Below, one piece after another: positions 32,297 to 45,307 of a DNA stretch of 64,000 bases (position 1 is the first letter of the stretch; every line of letters begins with the position of its first letter). The stretch covers positions 94,092,885 through 94,156,884 of the forward strand of contig CM028379.1 in the NCBI GenBank assembly GCA_013146195.2, in the 5' to 3' direction. This DNA is from Codonopsis lanceolata. Lineage: Eukaryota; Streptophyta; Magnoliopsida; Asterales; Campanulaceae. The position numbers and the translations under genes are program-made. The notes beneath the pieces were generated by a model. It saw only the letters and a list, made by a program, of their open reading frames with translations, was not told the DNA's origin and searched no databases.

Positions 32297-32796
32297 ATGG
32301 CATCGAAGGAACAAAGGGTTACTGCTACACCATTTGCTTCTGCTACCGCTGCTGCTCCTGCTCCTATTATCGCTCTTCTAGCTCATGACGAGAAACCCGC
32401 AAAGTTCACTGGTATCGATTTTAAACGTTGGCAACAGAAAATGTTCTTCTACCTCACTATTTTAAGTCTTTCAAGGTTCTTGAAAGAAGATCCAAATACC
32501 ATTGCGGAAGGTGAAGTTGATGCTCAAAAGTTGAATGCCTTGGAAGCTTGGAACCATAGTGATTTCCTTTGCAGGAATTATGTGCTAATTGGTTTGGAAG
32601 ATTCTCTTTACAATATATATTGTAAGGTGAAGACTGCTAAGGAGTAGTGGAATTCCTTAGAAAAGAAGTACAAGATAGAAGATGCTGGCTCGAAGAAGTT
32701 TGTCGTCGGAAAATTCCTTGACTTTAAAATGATTGATACCAAGATAGTGGCTAGCCAAGTGTCTGAGATTCAGATCATAGTCCATGACCTCGAAAC
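32297..32796 (+). pseudogene. gag: Copia Gag, N-terminal half, truncated
   Basis: Gag of a copia element: ATG at 32297 (MASKEQRVTATPFAS), alanine/proline-rich leader, then the UBN2-type gag core KFTGIDFKRWQQKMFFYL, LEAWNHSDFLCRNYVLIGLE. A TAG at 32645-32647 interrupts the frame. The frame continues beyond it (WNSLEKKYKIEDAGSKKFVV, VGKFLDFKM, to IQIIVHDLE) until it is cut off at 32797 by the LTR of another copia element. Zinc knuckle and pol are absent from the window, so the remainder was lost or lies elsewhere. Confidence 0.85.
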
Positions 32797-34559
32797 GTGT
32801 AAGTCTAGTTGGCAACAAAATAAGGCTAGAGGGGGTGAATAGCATTTTTAAAAAACTTTGAGGGTTGTTTTGAAAACCTTTAAAAGTCACAGCGAAAAAT
32901 ATAAGTTTTTCGCAGCTGATTGTAAAATCAGCAGATAGCATCTACTGAATGTGAAACAGTTTGGATAGCAGCTGCTGAATTTTAAAAACAGTTTGGTTTG
33001 ATTTTCTTTTGATCACTTAAGTATATTGGCTGAATTGAAGGACAATATATAAGATCAACTAAGTAATGAATTCAAGAATGTAACTGTTAAACACTTAAGT
33101 AAATAACAACTGCTTAAGTGTGTAAACAATGAAAACAGCAGGTTGAAGAACATAGTATTTGGAGTGGTTCATAATGTTAAAACTGCTACATCTACTACCA
33201 AGTTGGTCAAACTTAGATTTTGAAGTGCACTAAATATATTGAAATTCTAAGTGATCACTAACGGATCTATGTACAACAAAAGCTAGTGTTTGAGGAGTAT
33301 GATCAAGCATACTCGTGTAACAATCTAGTTTTTTTTTTTTTTAAGATTATGAAGAAGTAGGGAAGAATACAATGATTGTCTAAACAAGAACTAGAAAGGA
33401 ATGAAAGGTGAAAGAACATCTAGTAATTGTTTGAGGACTGGAACACATCAATGAAAGAATTGCTTGAAGGAATTTGATGTGTGTCCAGCCCTGGATTGAA
33501 GTAAATCAAAGAAAGAATATCATTTGAGTGGTGAATGATTTCTTCAATCCTGTTATCCACTATTCTCTAATGTCTTCTATCATGAGAACTGGAACATTTC
33601 AAGGAAGGGCTTGAAGAGATAAGTCAAATGTTTATATCCAGTTTTCTGTCTTCTTTTACTCCCATTAAATCCTTGCTCCAAACTACTTTATATAGAGATG
33701 CTTGAAAGTAGCCGTTTGAAATAGTAAGGATAATCTTTGAAAAGTGATGATGAAGTTTATCTTTCAAAGCTTGGAGATCTTGAAGAGGATTTCTGAAATG
33801 GAAGATATCACGTATCATAAGATCATAAATTCAAGGATAGAGTGGTTTGATATCTTCTTCCGTAAAATGAGGAGAGTAGATATCTTCTAGCATGATATAT
33901 TTAAAGAGAGTGGTTGGCTTGAAGATATGCTACATTGGAACATTTAATGCAATGGTAAAATGTTGAGCAATTTAATGTTTTTATAAAGAACTGTGTTTTT
34001 TAAAGAACATTTGTTTAAACTACTGTTTGAAGGAATATTTATATATATAAATTGTTTATGTATTTTAATGAAAAAAGAGTGCAAGTAGATAGAGTATGTT
34101 TAGCGAGGTGTTTTATACTGATTATCAGCAGATGCCAGGTGCTGATTACTTTAGCTTCAGTAGATGAATTTATCATTTAATGAACGACTGATTTTTAGCT
34201 AAGAGTAAAGTCCACGCATTTTCGAAAATATTATGTTTAGGAAATCTTGAAAGCATAGATTTCGAAATTAGATTGACGCGCATTAATTCAACAGAATATG
34301 TTTTTTTAGCAGATAGTGATTTAGGTATAGGAAAGCATAGCGGCTGAAAACAGGGTTTAGTTAACAGTAGGTGTCAGAAACTATTTAGAAAACTACAGCT
34401 GTTAAGTAAGGGGATCAGCAACTAGCTAGCTGCTAATGACTAAGTTACGACAGATAGAATAAGACTTTGTGAGAGCTTCCTACCTTAGTCTAAGTTTATT
34501 TTATCTTGCATTATAGTGGCAAAACATTAGTTTGTAGGTCTACCTGCTAAGCTTCAACA
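32797..34559 (-). repeat. Copia (SIRE-like) LTR, minus strand
   Basis: On the minus strand it runs from TGTTGAAGCTTAGCAGG (34559) to 'gctattcaccccctctagcc', 'ttattttgttgccaactaga', then CTTACA (32797). The 3' end parallels the LTR end at 46020-46091 ('gctattcaactccccc', 'gctagcctagtattgtt', 'gggactaaca'), but the two are distinct subfamilies. It interrupts the Gag at 32296-32796. The flanks do not form a convincing duplication, so a solo LTR is not proven. It is read as the 3' LTR of the env-like element to its right. Confidence 0.5.
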
Positions 34560-34607
34560 GGAAGAACTTTAAATTTGCTAAAGTCTAATCAATTTGATTT
34601 TATATAA

Positions 34608-34648
<41 letters not shown>

Positions 34649-35359
34649 GCATATGCATCTATAAAAGGAAATATCCCGCCAAAACTTTTTTTCTAAAAAT
34701 AGAATGTTCTCCATTTATTAATATAGGTACAACTTTGCATGCTATTTGAAAAAAAAATTAAATATATCATTACACTTCACACTATTTCATATAAAATAAC
34801 CTTTTACATTCCTTGATACTTGTGTCAATCATGCTTGTGAGCATCATTCAAATTTCAAAAGTCCTATTGTACAAGGGAAATATATATTGTATTCCTTTAC
34901 CCAATATATATGGTTTGGTTTTTTGTATTTTACTTCAAAAAAAATTCTTCCTTCGATGTTAAAATACTTTGACTTAGTGTTTACCCAAATCTTTTAAAAA
35001 ATAAATTAAATCGATCTAGAAAGTTAGGATCTATATTTATAATTTTATTTTCTTAAAAATAAAGCTATGTACTTCTCATAGATTACATATCTAAAAATTT
35101 CGGATCTACATCTGTGCTTTAAGTAAGCAGATCTGAAAAATTAGAGGATGTAAAAATAAATTAACAAAATCGAAATAATTTTTCAATATATAATTTAGGA
35201 AAATTTCAACTCTAAAATTGACAAGCTCAAATTATCCAGATCAATGAAAAAAAATTGAATTAAACGGAACTAATTAAAATGTTAAGTCCTATATTTTTAG
35301 ATCTATTTTCTTTGAATTCGTGTTAACTCCGGTGATTGATATCCATCAACATGAGAAGG

Positions 35360-35460
35360 AGGGGCATTTTAGGAAGAAAAAAATACTTATGCGGTTGGAT
35401 AAAAAATAGTGCACCAGCAAGGTTATAATTTTCAAATAAAGAACCGACCCGCAATTATTC
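35360..35460. repeat. Terminus of the MULE-like family
   Basis: Reverse complement reads 'gaataattgcgggtcggttc', 'aaaattataacc', 'ttttttatccaaccg', matching the terminal inverted repeat of the 9140-10451 element. No partner end identified. Confidence 0.4.
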
Positions 35461-35641
35461 ATGTTAATACTAATGGACTACTAAAAGTATCATTTTTTCA
35501 AAAGTATGACTTTCATACAAGGACTTTTTATCCGTAACGGAGGGAGCACGCAATTAACATGGTATTTAATGATTTTTTTTGGGCCAACTGTACATATTAT
35601 TGTCTTTTTCTATTAGATGATATTTAATCAGCAAATATATA

Positions 35642-35760
35642 CTTCTTCCGACCCAAAATTATTATTCAGCATTCCCTTTGTGTCCATCAAAAAATTATTG
35701 AAATGAAATCTCCATCCGTTTTTAAATTATTGTCATCCTTTCTTTTGGGACGGATGTAGT
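35642..35760. mobile_element. Short MITE
   Basis: Left end 'acttcttccgacccaaaa' and reverse complement of right end 'actacatccgtcccaaaa' are matching termini, flanked by TA. About 120 bp. Confidence 0.55.
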
Positions 35761-35984
35761 AATGTTAAAGTTTGAATTATTTGATCCATGTCAAAATCAC
35801 AGTGTGACTAAATGATCATTTTGGTGTTTGTTTTTTTTTTCAATTGAATAATCATATATAAATTTATGTTGTAAAAAATGATTAATTTTCAAATTCTATA
35901 ATGACTAATCTTATTGTTATATATTTTTAGTTAAGCAATGTCCCCTAATTTATTCTTTTAATTTTATATGTATAATGTAGTTAA

Positions 35985-36010
35985 TATATATATATATATA
36001 TATATATATG
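35985..36010. repeat. (TA)n microsatellite
   Basis: About 12 TA dinucleotides just inside the Helitron 3' end. Confidence 0.8.
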
Positions 36011-36299
36011 TCTTGCGTTTTATGCACGGGTACAAACACTAGTAACTAACTAATGTTCTAATCATACAATATTATAATTAACTTAACCTATTAAACTTTA
36101 CTTAAATATATCTATTAGAGTGATCTTGATTCAGTAGGTGAGTTTCTAAGAGTCCTAGCTAATTCCTAAAGTCTACTTAATGAGTTTAAGTAATACCCTG
36201 CAGGAAAAGTTAAAATGAGGTAGTTTCATATTTAAAAACAATTTACAACCATAGTAAAGAGTATTTAAATGCAGATGCATAAAGGTAAGAGTTTGAGAT

Positions 36300-38970
36300 A
36301 GTGTTTTAGTCTTTCAAAGACTTGAGAATCCTGAATTGGAGCTGTCTATTTGGTCTGAGCTATCAGCAGAAGTTTCTCCATCACTTTCACTTGCTTGATC
36401 AGCAGCAGCTTTGGCTGTAGCAACAGCAGTGGCTTCAGCAAAGTCTTTGAGGCCAAGTCTCCTCCTCAAAATTTGGCATTCTTTATTGTAGGCTTCTGCT
36501 CTTGCTCTCTACTTCTTCTCATCCTTAATGGCTTGAAGTCTGCCTGCTTCAGCCTTTTTTGCTCTTTCTACATGCTCATTCTGGAAGTCAAGGATAGCAT
36601 CCGAGTCATGAATGTTAGCTTCTCTTAGAGCTCCTGCAGCAATTGCAGCTTGGACTTCAGTGGCAATGGTGCTACGAATATTGGGAAGGATAAAGTCCAT
36701 CTGTTGTTGCATGACTTCTAGTTGAGCAGAAACACCCTTGATTCTAGTGTTCATGTGAAGATGATGGATGTGAAGAATGTCCAGCTTCTCATTCACATTA
36801 GTACCATCTGGGAATTCAGGGAATTCAGGGACTGAGGTAGTAGGTGTAGGAGTTTCAGCAAGAGCAGTTGTTGGGGCAGAATGAGCCTCAGAAGTTGGTT
36901 CTAATTATGTTTGATCTTCAGCTTCTAGAGAGTCTGCAAAGATGACTTTTTTTTTCCAGTTGGATGTTGCAGAGCTTGTTTAATGATAGCTTGTTGCCTT
37001 TGGTGAACTCTGAAGGCCAATTGAGAGGGAGATGGAGATACTCATAATCATCAATAGCTGCAGTGCTTGTAGCCAAATTCTCTGCTGCATCTCTTTCTTC
37101 TTCTTTTGTATTTTTTGTTTCTTCAATTGTTTTTCTGAGATATCTTCAGATTGGTGTGAAGAAGGAATGCTGAAACATCATCAATGATAGGAGAGGGAGG
37201 AGCGGCTGGTTGATTATTGGTTGAAGCTGGAGAAACTGGTGTTGGAGAGGTAAGAGATTTGATAGTAGATGTAGTTGTTGAGGTAGAAGCCTGGATGGGA
37301 GATTGAGCTTTTGGAGAGACAGCATGAAAAATGATTGGTTAAGCTGTTGTAGGTTGTTGCTGGGAAGAGAGCTCATCAGCCGGAGGAATGGCTTGTAAAG
37401 GAACATCATCACAAGGTTGATGTTGTGAAATAGATGATCCTCCTACTTGTGATGCCCTTTGTTGAAGAGCAAAGTAGTTTGTCTTGTCATCTTTCACACA
37501 GCTTGAGATGAATTGTAGTGCCTTCTCATGTATCAACTATAGCTTTGATGGATCAAGGGGAGGCAGTTGCCTATCTTGATTAATTCTTTAATTTGATTCA
37601 TCCTATTAGGTAGGGGTCATTTGGAGAGAGGTTTTGAGTCCCATAGACCTGGCTGTGAATGTCCCATACATCCATGATCAGCTCATCTTGAATAAACCTA
37701 TCATTGCCTAAGTAGAATGCATTCCAGATTCTAGGCATAAGGTCAAAATATTTGCCAAAGTTGTAGGCAAGCTCAGCTGAAGTCATATTTGCAGGGACAA
37801 CATGGTAAAAGACATGCCATTTTCTCTTATAGTTTTCATCCAAGTATTTCACTGGATTGACCAAGGGTTTATCTTCTTTCTTTTCCTCATGAAAAGAGAG
37901 AAGAGCTTGGATGAAGAAATATAAGTGGTCAATGGGAAATACCCAAGTTTGAGGAATTGGTTTGGGGTTTTCACAATAGATGGAATAGGATGGATGGTAG
38001 GTTAGGTTAGAAATAGGTGGGAAATATGGAGCAGGTGGTTGGTCTCAAGAGGTTGGTTCAGCAGATGGTGAAGGTGGAGGTTTTGCAGTTTCAGTAGGTG
38101 AGGAGAAAGGGATAGAGGATCTGGCATTTAGGTCTGGAGTAACCTTCTGCTTTTTCCTTAAGGACCTTCTTGGTGGAGTATCAGCTGGAGCAGCAGCAGG
38201 AATAGTAGTTGCTCTTTCAATAGCAGCCGGAGCAACAGCTATTGATATGTTTGCAGCTTCTTCTACAACGCCTTCTGCTTCTTCTTCCTCAATATCTTCA
38301 AGCATATTTTTCCTTTTTCTTTTACTTGGACCAACTACATTCACTGGGACATCAGGAGGGGCTTCTTGAATGTACTTGCTTGAGTTGATGGCCATGGTGA
38401 TTTCTCCAGCTGAGAATTTTCTTATCTTTATAGTAAGTACCACATCAGCAGCAGCAACAGAATTGGTGATCGCTGGGTACTGTCTCTGAAATTGATTGAT
38501 GATTCGGTGGTGGGTTAGCCTTACTTTGTTTATTCCCAGATTTTCTTTGTATCCAGCAATGTTAGTAGATACACATTCTATCAGAACTGTAGCCCAGTTC
38601 ATTCCATGGTTCTGCACAATGGCTTCCATCATTTGCAGTTGAGCTTCAGTAATTTTGTCGTGGCTTCCAGACTTGACAATAAGGAATTTGTCTATTACAG
38701 TAGCTAAGGCATAGTGCAGGGGCTGAAAGTGATTCTTGAATCTATCAGCTGCTTTTTCCAAACGGTGAGTGTCCCTCATGGTGACCCGTCCTCCATTTTG
38801 AACATCTTGAGGTACTGTGAGGCTTGTTGAACCAGTAATCCTTAGGTTTGGGAAGGCATTTGCAATAGAGTTTGCATTGAATACCACATGTACTTCAAGA
38901 ATGGAATGTTGTTTCTCATTGTATTTTAGATTAGCATTTGCTCATACATTACATTAGGTTCTATACTTAG
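36300..38970 (-). pseudogene. Copia third ORF (env-like), decayed
   Basis: A broken minus-strand frame of nearly 900 codons. The segments in order are 38970-38045 (no ATG found; reads HSILEVHVVFNANSIANAF, then a KRKRKN basic stretch), an in-frame TGA at about 38043, continuation YFPPISNLTYHPSYSIY, then NPVKYLDENYKRKWHVFYHV to 37598, a frame change, CVKDDKTNYFALQQRASQVG (37536), a Q/P-rich part, and a helical tail MNEKLDILHIHHLHM (36796) and KECQILRRRLGLKDFAEA to about 36310. The domain order and position before an LTR fit the extra 'env-like' ORF of SIRE-type copia elements. The function is unproven. No pol lies upstream, because the region abuts another LTR. Confidence 0.6.
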
Positions 38971-39408
38971 TGGCTAAATGGGCTATGTACCAGTTAGCAT
39001 GGCAACCATGTATAGAACTTTGCCTTTAGAATAGTTATTTAGACTTCACAGCTTTCGGCATTCATCACCAGAAGACTTCAGCAAAGGCTTCACCAGCAGA
39101 CCTTGTCTGCCTATGAACTGCAGTATGATGTGTATGAAGACCATCAGGATGTCCAGCTCAGCCCATTCAAAAAGGATTATTAATTCAGATATTCTAGAAT
39201 ATCAGTTTGAATTATATCCTTCTAAAGTTGACTCCTAAAATCAAAGATACGCCACTCCAGCTTTTCGGAATGTTCGAAGACTTTCGTCTGTGATGATTAC
39301 AGAACGGGACAGAGCAGATACACAGTCTGACACGTACAGTCCATACCAACTCCTGCAGGACTGCAACCTCTATTGTCTTCCACCTACTTGATTCGGTACC
39401 TGCTTGTC
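38971..39408 (+). repeat. Left part of a split copia LTR
   Basis: Non-coding sequence between the env-like pseudogene and the inserted element at 39409. It continues across the insertion: TTGTC at 39404-39408 is duplicated at 45308-45312, and the joined text runs into the LTR ending at 46091. The exact LTR start could not be found. I expected a TGTTAG-type start to mirror the CTAACA end, and it is absent or decayed. Confidence 0.45.
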
Positions 39409-41452
39409 TGATGTGCGCGAAAACGCAACTCGGACAAGATTACCCGGCCGTATCAAGTAATAAAGTGTACAAAAGTACGAGTTATCGATCCTACAGGGAA
39501 TGCACGAAATTCCTACTCCAACTAAGTACCGAAATTATGCTAACTAATTATATTTGAGCGAAAAGAAATGAATTAAAATCTAAAAATATAAACAACCTAT
39601 AAAGCAATTAAATCTAAACTAACGCGGATGCGGTTTGGCAACAACAAATCAAGATAGAAATATAGGAACGCATTATTTCTAGTCTAGCCGGTGTTTTAAT
39701 TTAATCCTCTTTTTGCTTTTCTTTAACTCAAGTCTTGGTAATCGGACGCGCTATTTTATTCGCTACGGGCTTTCGCTACGTATAGCAAATCTAGCTATCT
39801 CTCAACCTTGCTACGGGCTCGTATCATAGCAACACATAACACAAGGGAGAAAATAACTGCATGTGTAAACAAACATCCAAAGACTATCTACGCGCGATCT
39901 CCTTTCGGTCTCACGCCACGCAAACTACTATTGTGATTTTCGGAATAATAGGAAGGGCTTTCGCTTCGTATCCTATCATTCTAGTGATCATCTAATGGTT
40001 CGCTATGCCATTAAAAGCATTAAAAACACACAATAATAACCAAGCGCATGGGTAATACTTCGCAAAAAGAAACTCTCTATATTTTTCTACAATTCACGTT
40101 GGTAGCCGAGACAATTAAATTGGCTAACTACGGGCTCTCGCATCTTATAGTCAACCCTAATCTCACCAACCTCGCGAATGGCTAAGGTGGTTCGATCGCG
40201 TGTCAAATCTAGTCTCATTTTGGCTATCGGTGTGTGTCACAAAAACACCAACTATTAAATTGATTGGTCTGAAATATAAAAGGAGCTCTCGCGGATCCTA
40301 AATATTTCTAAAATCATTTAATTGTTGGCCAGATAATTAAAAACATTAATTTCACAAAGTAATAACCAACATGCTTGTGTATTAAATAAAGAGATAAATT
40401 AAATTAAAACACTACATTGGACATAGAAAATAATTGTATTCCATAAATATTTGAAGCACAAACAAATTCAACAATTACAAAATAAATCAACCAAAAAAAA
40501 ACCATAACAAATATCTAAAAATATAAGTAGAAAGAATTGAACCGAAAAATCGCGAATCCGAGGTTGAAATCTTTTGCAAGTGCGTCCTTGGCTCTTGATT
40601 TGAAACTCCAAACCTTCAATGATGATCAAGCATCGAAGATTTGGTGTGATTTTTGGTGAAATGGGGGCTGGTGCCCCATTTAGGGCTTGCACCCGTAAAT
40701 GGGGCTTTAGTATTTCCGAAATGAAGGTTACTGGAATGTATGGAGAAGCAGCAAAGGGCAGAGGGGCATTTCTGGAAGAACATGAAATAATTGAGGGCAA
40801 AAAAGGGAAGGGAAATGGCTTTGGGGCACGGGCTGGAGCTGGGGCAGACCAAGGAAGAAGCGCGGGTTGCCCAGGTGGAAACAGGTGAAGGAGTGAGAGA
40901 GGAAATGGGCTGGATCGTGGGCGGTTGGGTTGGAAGGGGCTGGATGAACGCGGGTCATACCCGGATCCAGCAAGGAGACGCGGGTCGCGCTAGTGGAGGG
41001 AGGCTGGCAGAACGTGCCACGTGGAACCACTCAAAGGGCGACAACGCGCAGGGGATTTCCTTCTTTTGCGCTGGCTCCCCTGAAGTTTCTGTTAATTGCT
41101 CCGGTGCCCCTAGCCTTTCTGAAGTTGGCGCCGCCTTCATGTCCTCTCCAGCTCTTTCATTTTAGTCTTTTGTTAATTCTAGCAGCCACCGTTAGCCTCT
41201 GTTAAGCCTCAAATGCCTTGGATTTCTTGACGGTCTTAACGGACATTCAGCATATAATTTCTAATTCAACTTTTAAGCCCGGAATTACCTCGAACTTCGT
41301 GCTAAACACCGTATAAAAGCACAATTATGCATGGAAACCTACATTAAGCACAAAAACACAAATAATAAAATTTCCAAAACATAATTAATTTAAAAATAGC
41401 ATAAAATAACAGAAAATTCCTGGGAAAATTAGTGGAAATATTGCGCTCATCA
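39409..41452 (-). repeat. 3' LTR of the LARD-like element
   Basis: 2044 bp. On the minus strand starts TGATGAGCGCAATATTTCCA and ends CGTTTTCGCGCACATCA. Near-identical to the right LTR apart from small indels, such as a longer 'ttcgctacgggctttcgcta' stretch at 39761 and about 45 extra bases near 41070. Open frames in the LTR are shared by both copies only through common descent. Confidence 0.93.
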
Positions 41453-41463
41453 CACCCCCAAAC
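41453..41463 (-). other. Polypurine tract of LARD-like element
   Basis: GTTTGGGGGTG on the minus strand, immediately before the 3' LTR. Confidence 0.85.
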
Positions 41464-43269
41464 TTAAACTTTGATCGTCCCGAGCAAAGAAAATGAATTA
41501 TGGAAATGCTCGAGAACAACATGAAATGAATGTGGCGCTCAATTAAGATCTCACAAGCATTACCGCGCTCAATTAATATCCCACAAGCATTACCATTTAA
41601 GAGATCAACCCTAAGATTATAAACATGCATAATAGAGGTATGAATTGATTCATATGCTATCAAACAGCCCTCAAACAATCATTCATACCATAAAATATTT
41701 TTTACCCAACAGTAGCAATGCTCTAGCTTAGATTGAACGGCCAACCGAAATATCAAATGCAAGTCAAACCGGAAGAGTCATCAACAAATATTTTTTTTAC
41801 AAGGCAAGGCATGAACACATGGCATGACAATATCAATAGGACTTTATAAAGCTTGTAATGTTCGGCCAAGGTTTGGGCTACAAATGAAGGATAGGATAGC
41901 AAGTCAAGAGAGTAAAGAATTTGAAGTCTTCACAAGATGACTAGCTTCAAGGAAGCACAACTCTTCAAATTAACCACAAACTCACTTCAACAACCCCTTA
42001 AACGTTAAACTTTGGGTTGAAAAAGTATCTCATCTACCACAGACAATTAAGCACCATCCATATATCTCCTTGAGAAAATTAAGAACAATGGCATTTTTTT
42101 TCTTTTGTGTCCACCCTTTATTTTTCTTTTCTTTTCTTTCTTTTTCATTGCTTTCAAAGGGGGCTCTTTTCTTTTTCATTTCCCTTTTTTTTTTCACCAC
42201 CAATCAACAACAATTTTCAAATTCCCAACATCAACATTAATAAACACACAACCTTCATGAAGCATACACTTCCCAACAAGATTACAAAAATAAAATAATT
42301 CATTCCAAATCATGCTCTCTTGAAGGGCGACAGCTAAAGTGTATAGGTTCATGGGATAGGATAATGCGGGTGTAAGAAATGAAGTCGAATGGGGGTCATT
42401 GTGTGCTCTAGGCACACGCCATTCTTTAAATGAACTCAACGGGGACACTAGGGATTTTTGTGAGATAAATGGGTAGGATAGAGAAAGGCACAAACGGTCC
42501 AAAGATGGCCTACATCATACTTTTGTCATACACACAAGCCCAAACCAAGCTTTTCATCATCAAGATATAACTCTCGGCATTTAGACTCACAATATGATAC
42601 TCTTAGACATGCACAACCATCACTAAAGCAAAGCATAAAAATATTTCCAACAAATACTTGGGCAATATTTATTATGAATGAAGTGATGCTACCACATGAA
42701 TCACAAACATATCCTCAACTATGCATATAGTAATCTCAAAATTGACTCCAAGAAAATAATGCAAGTACAACTCAAAGAGTGCCAAAAATGGAGATGCGAA
42801 TGATCAAAGCATAAATAATTTGGGGCGTATAAAACACAAGATTTTCAGAATTTTCAAAGTTCGCTAACCAGACCATACTCCCTAAACATAAAGTAAAAGA
42901 AGAAGGAAAGGAAAGAAAATTCCCTCAAAGTTGATTTTGTATGAAGTCCGGGCCAAAAAGATCCACTTCATTAATCTCTGCAAGCAACCTCTACAATAAA
43001 AGCGCTTAAACCCCTGCATCAAATCAAGCTCAAAAGAAAAGAGTAGAAATGCAATTTTTGAAATAAAAAAAGAAAAGAAAATATTTTTGTGTGGGGACAC
43101 TGTGTACTCCCTACAAACTCACAAACTCGGGAGGGCTTCAAAAAGCGACTCAATATACAAAACATATAAACACAAAATCAAGTAAACTAATTAAACAAAA
43201 ACATGCTCAAAATACAATCAGCTTCGCTTGGTATCGATATTAGTCTATAGGAGCAAAAATTAAATCATT
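41464..43269 (-). other. Non-coding interior of LARD-like element
   Basis: No frame longer than about 100 codons and no zinc knuckle, protease, reverse transcriptase or integrase motif on either strand. A polypyrimidine stretch on the plus strand at about 42093-42195 is purine-rich on the element's sense strand. Confidence 0.7.
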
Positions 43270-43286
43270 CCCCGGCAACGGCGCCA
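43270..43286 (-). other. Primer-binding site (tRNA-Asp)
   Basis: TGGCGCCGTTGCCGGGG on the minus strand, an exact complement of the plant tRNA-Asp 3' end including CCA. Six nt separate it from the LTR. Confidence 0.93.
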
Positions 43287-43292
43287 AAAACT

Positions 43293-45307
43293 TGATGTGC
43301 GCGAAAACGCAACTCGGGCAAGATTACCCGGCCGTATTAAATAATAAAGTGTACAAAAGTACGAGTTATCGATCCCACAGGGAATGCACGAAATTCTCAC
43401 TCCAACTAAGTACCGAAATTATGCTAACTAATTATATTTGAGCGAAAAGAAATGAATTAAAATATAAAAATATAAACAACCTAGAAAGCAATTAAATCTA
43501 AACTAACACGGATGCGGTTTGGCAACAAAAAATCAAGATAGAAATATAGGAACGCATTATTTCTAGTCTAGCCGGTGTTTTAATTTAATCTTCTTTTTGC
43601 TTTTCTTTAACTCAAGTCTTGGTAGTCGGACGCGCTATTTTATTCGCTATGTATAGCAAATCTAGCTATCTCTCAACCTTGCTACGGGCTCATATCATCG
43701 CAACACATAACACGGGGGAGAAAATAATTGCATGTGTAAACAAACATCCAAAGACTATTTACGCGTGATCTCCTTTCGGTCTCACGCCACGCAAACTATT
43801 ATTGTGATTTTCGGAATAATAGGAAGGGTTTTCGCTTCATATCCTATCATTCTAGTGATCATCTAATGGTTCGCTACGCCATTAAAAGCATTAAAAACAC
43901 ACAATAATAACCAAGCGCATGGGTAATACTTCGCAAAAAGAAACTCTCTATATTTTTCTACAATTCACGTTGGTAGCCGAGACAACTAAATTGGCTAGCT
44001 ACGGGCTCTCGCATCTTATAGTCAACCCTAATCTCCCCAACCTCGCGAATGGCTAAGGTGGTTCGATCGCGTGTCAAATCTAGTCTCATTTTGGCTATCG
44101 GTGTGTGTCACAAAACACCAACTATTAAATTGATTGGTCTGAAATATAAAGGGAGCTCTCGTGGATCCTAAATATTTCTAAAATCATTTAATTATTGGTC
44201 AGATAATTAAAAGCATTAATTTCACAAAGGAATAACCAACATGCTTGTGTACTAAATAAAGAGATAAATTAAATTAAAACACTACATTGGACATAGAAAA
44301 TAATTGCATTTCATAAATATTTGAAGCACAAACCAATTCAACAATTACAAAATAAATCAACCAAAAAAAAAACCATAACAAATATCTAAAAATATAAGTA
44401 GAAAGAATTGAACCGAAAAATCGTGAATCCGAGGTTGAAATCTTTTGCAAGTGCGTCCTTGGCTCTTGATTTGAAGCTCCAAACCTTCAATGATGATCAA
44501 GCATCGAAGATTTGGTGTGATTTTTGGTGAAATGGGGGCTAGTGCCCCATTTAGGGCTTGCACCCGTAAATGGGGCTTTAGGATTTCCGAAATGAAGGTT
44601 ACTGGAATGTATGGAGAAGCAGCAAAGGGCAGAGGGGCATTTTTGGAAGAACAGGAAATAATTGAGGGCAAAAAAGGGAAGGGAAATGGCTTTGGGGCAC
44701 GGGCTGGAGCTGGGGCAGACCAAGGAAGAAGCACGGGTCGCCCAGGTGGAAACGGGTGAAGGAGTGAGAGAGGAAATGGGCTGGATGGTGGGCGGTTGGG
44801 CTGGAAGGGGCTGGATGCACGCAGGTCACACCCGGATCCAGCAAAGAGACGCGGGTCGCGCTAGTGGAGGGAGGCTGGCAGAACGCGCCACGTGGAACCA
44901 CTCAAAGGGCGACAACGCCAGGGCTTTCTGTTTTTTCCCCGAAGTTTCACATTGCTCCAGTGCCCTAGCCTTCCCAAGCCGGGCGCCACCTTCCCGCCCT
45001 CTCCAGCTCTTTCATTTTAGTCCTTTGTTAGTTCTAGCAGCCACCGTTAGCCTCTGTTAAGCCTCAAATGCCTTGGATTTCTTGACGGTCTTAACGGACA
45101 TTGAGCAAATAATTTCTAATTCAACTTTTAAGCCCGGAATTGCCTCGAACTTCGTGCTAAACACCGTATAAAAGCACGATTATGCATGGAAACCTACATT
45201 AAGCACAAAAACACAAATAATAATATTTCCAAAATATAATTAATTCAAAAATAGCACAAAATAACAGAAAATTCCTGGGAAAATTAGTGGAAATCTTGCG
45301 CTCATCA
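43293..45307 (-). repeat. 5' LTR of the LARD-like element
   Basis: 2015 bp, TG...CA, followed on the plus side by the TTGTC duplication. Collinear with 39409-41452. Confidence 0.93.

Larger units (their letters stand above)
34608..36042 (+). mobile_element. Helitron with (TA)n 5' start
   Basis: Starts A|TCTATATATATATATATATA (a TA run to about 34646) and ends 'gcgttttatgcacgggt', 'acaaacaCTAG|T' at 36042. The 3' hairpin has one good arm (GCACGGGT) and one decayed arm. Non-autonomous. Inside are a terminal fragment of the 9140-10451 MULE-like family (about 35360-35460) and a small MITE (35642-35760). Confidence 0.5.
39409..45307 (-). mobile_element. Coding-free LTR element (LARD-like)
   Basis: A complete 5899-bp element on the minus strand with two LTRs of about 2 kb (39409-41452, 43293-45307), PBS for tRNA-Asp (43270-43286), polypurine tract (41453-41463) and a perfect 5-bp target duplication TTGTC (39404-39408, 45308-45312). 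The internal region is 1840 bp with no gag or pol frame, fitting the LARD class that relies on enzymes of other elements. The tRNA-Asp PBS suggests parentage in the Athila/Tat branch of Ty3/gypsy (inference). It lies inside a copia LTR and so is younger than that copia insertion. Confidence 0.93.

Noticed and set aside
32797..34559. Solo LTR
   Set aside because: Flanking 5-mers (aaacg and ggaag) do not match, so a clean solo LTR cannot be claimed. An adjacent env-like region on the same strand fits a 3' LTR better.
40619..41205. Open frames conserved between 40619-41205 and 44490-45060
   Set aside because: They lie in the two LTRs of one element. Conservation follows from LTR identity at insertion, and codon-level constraint is not visible (frames differ by indels near the ends).
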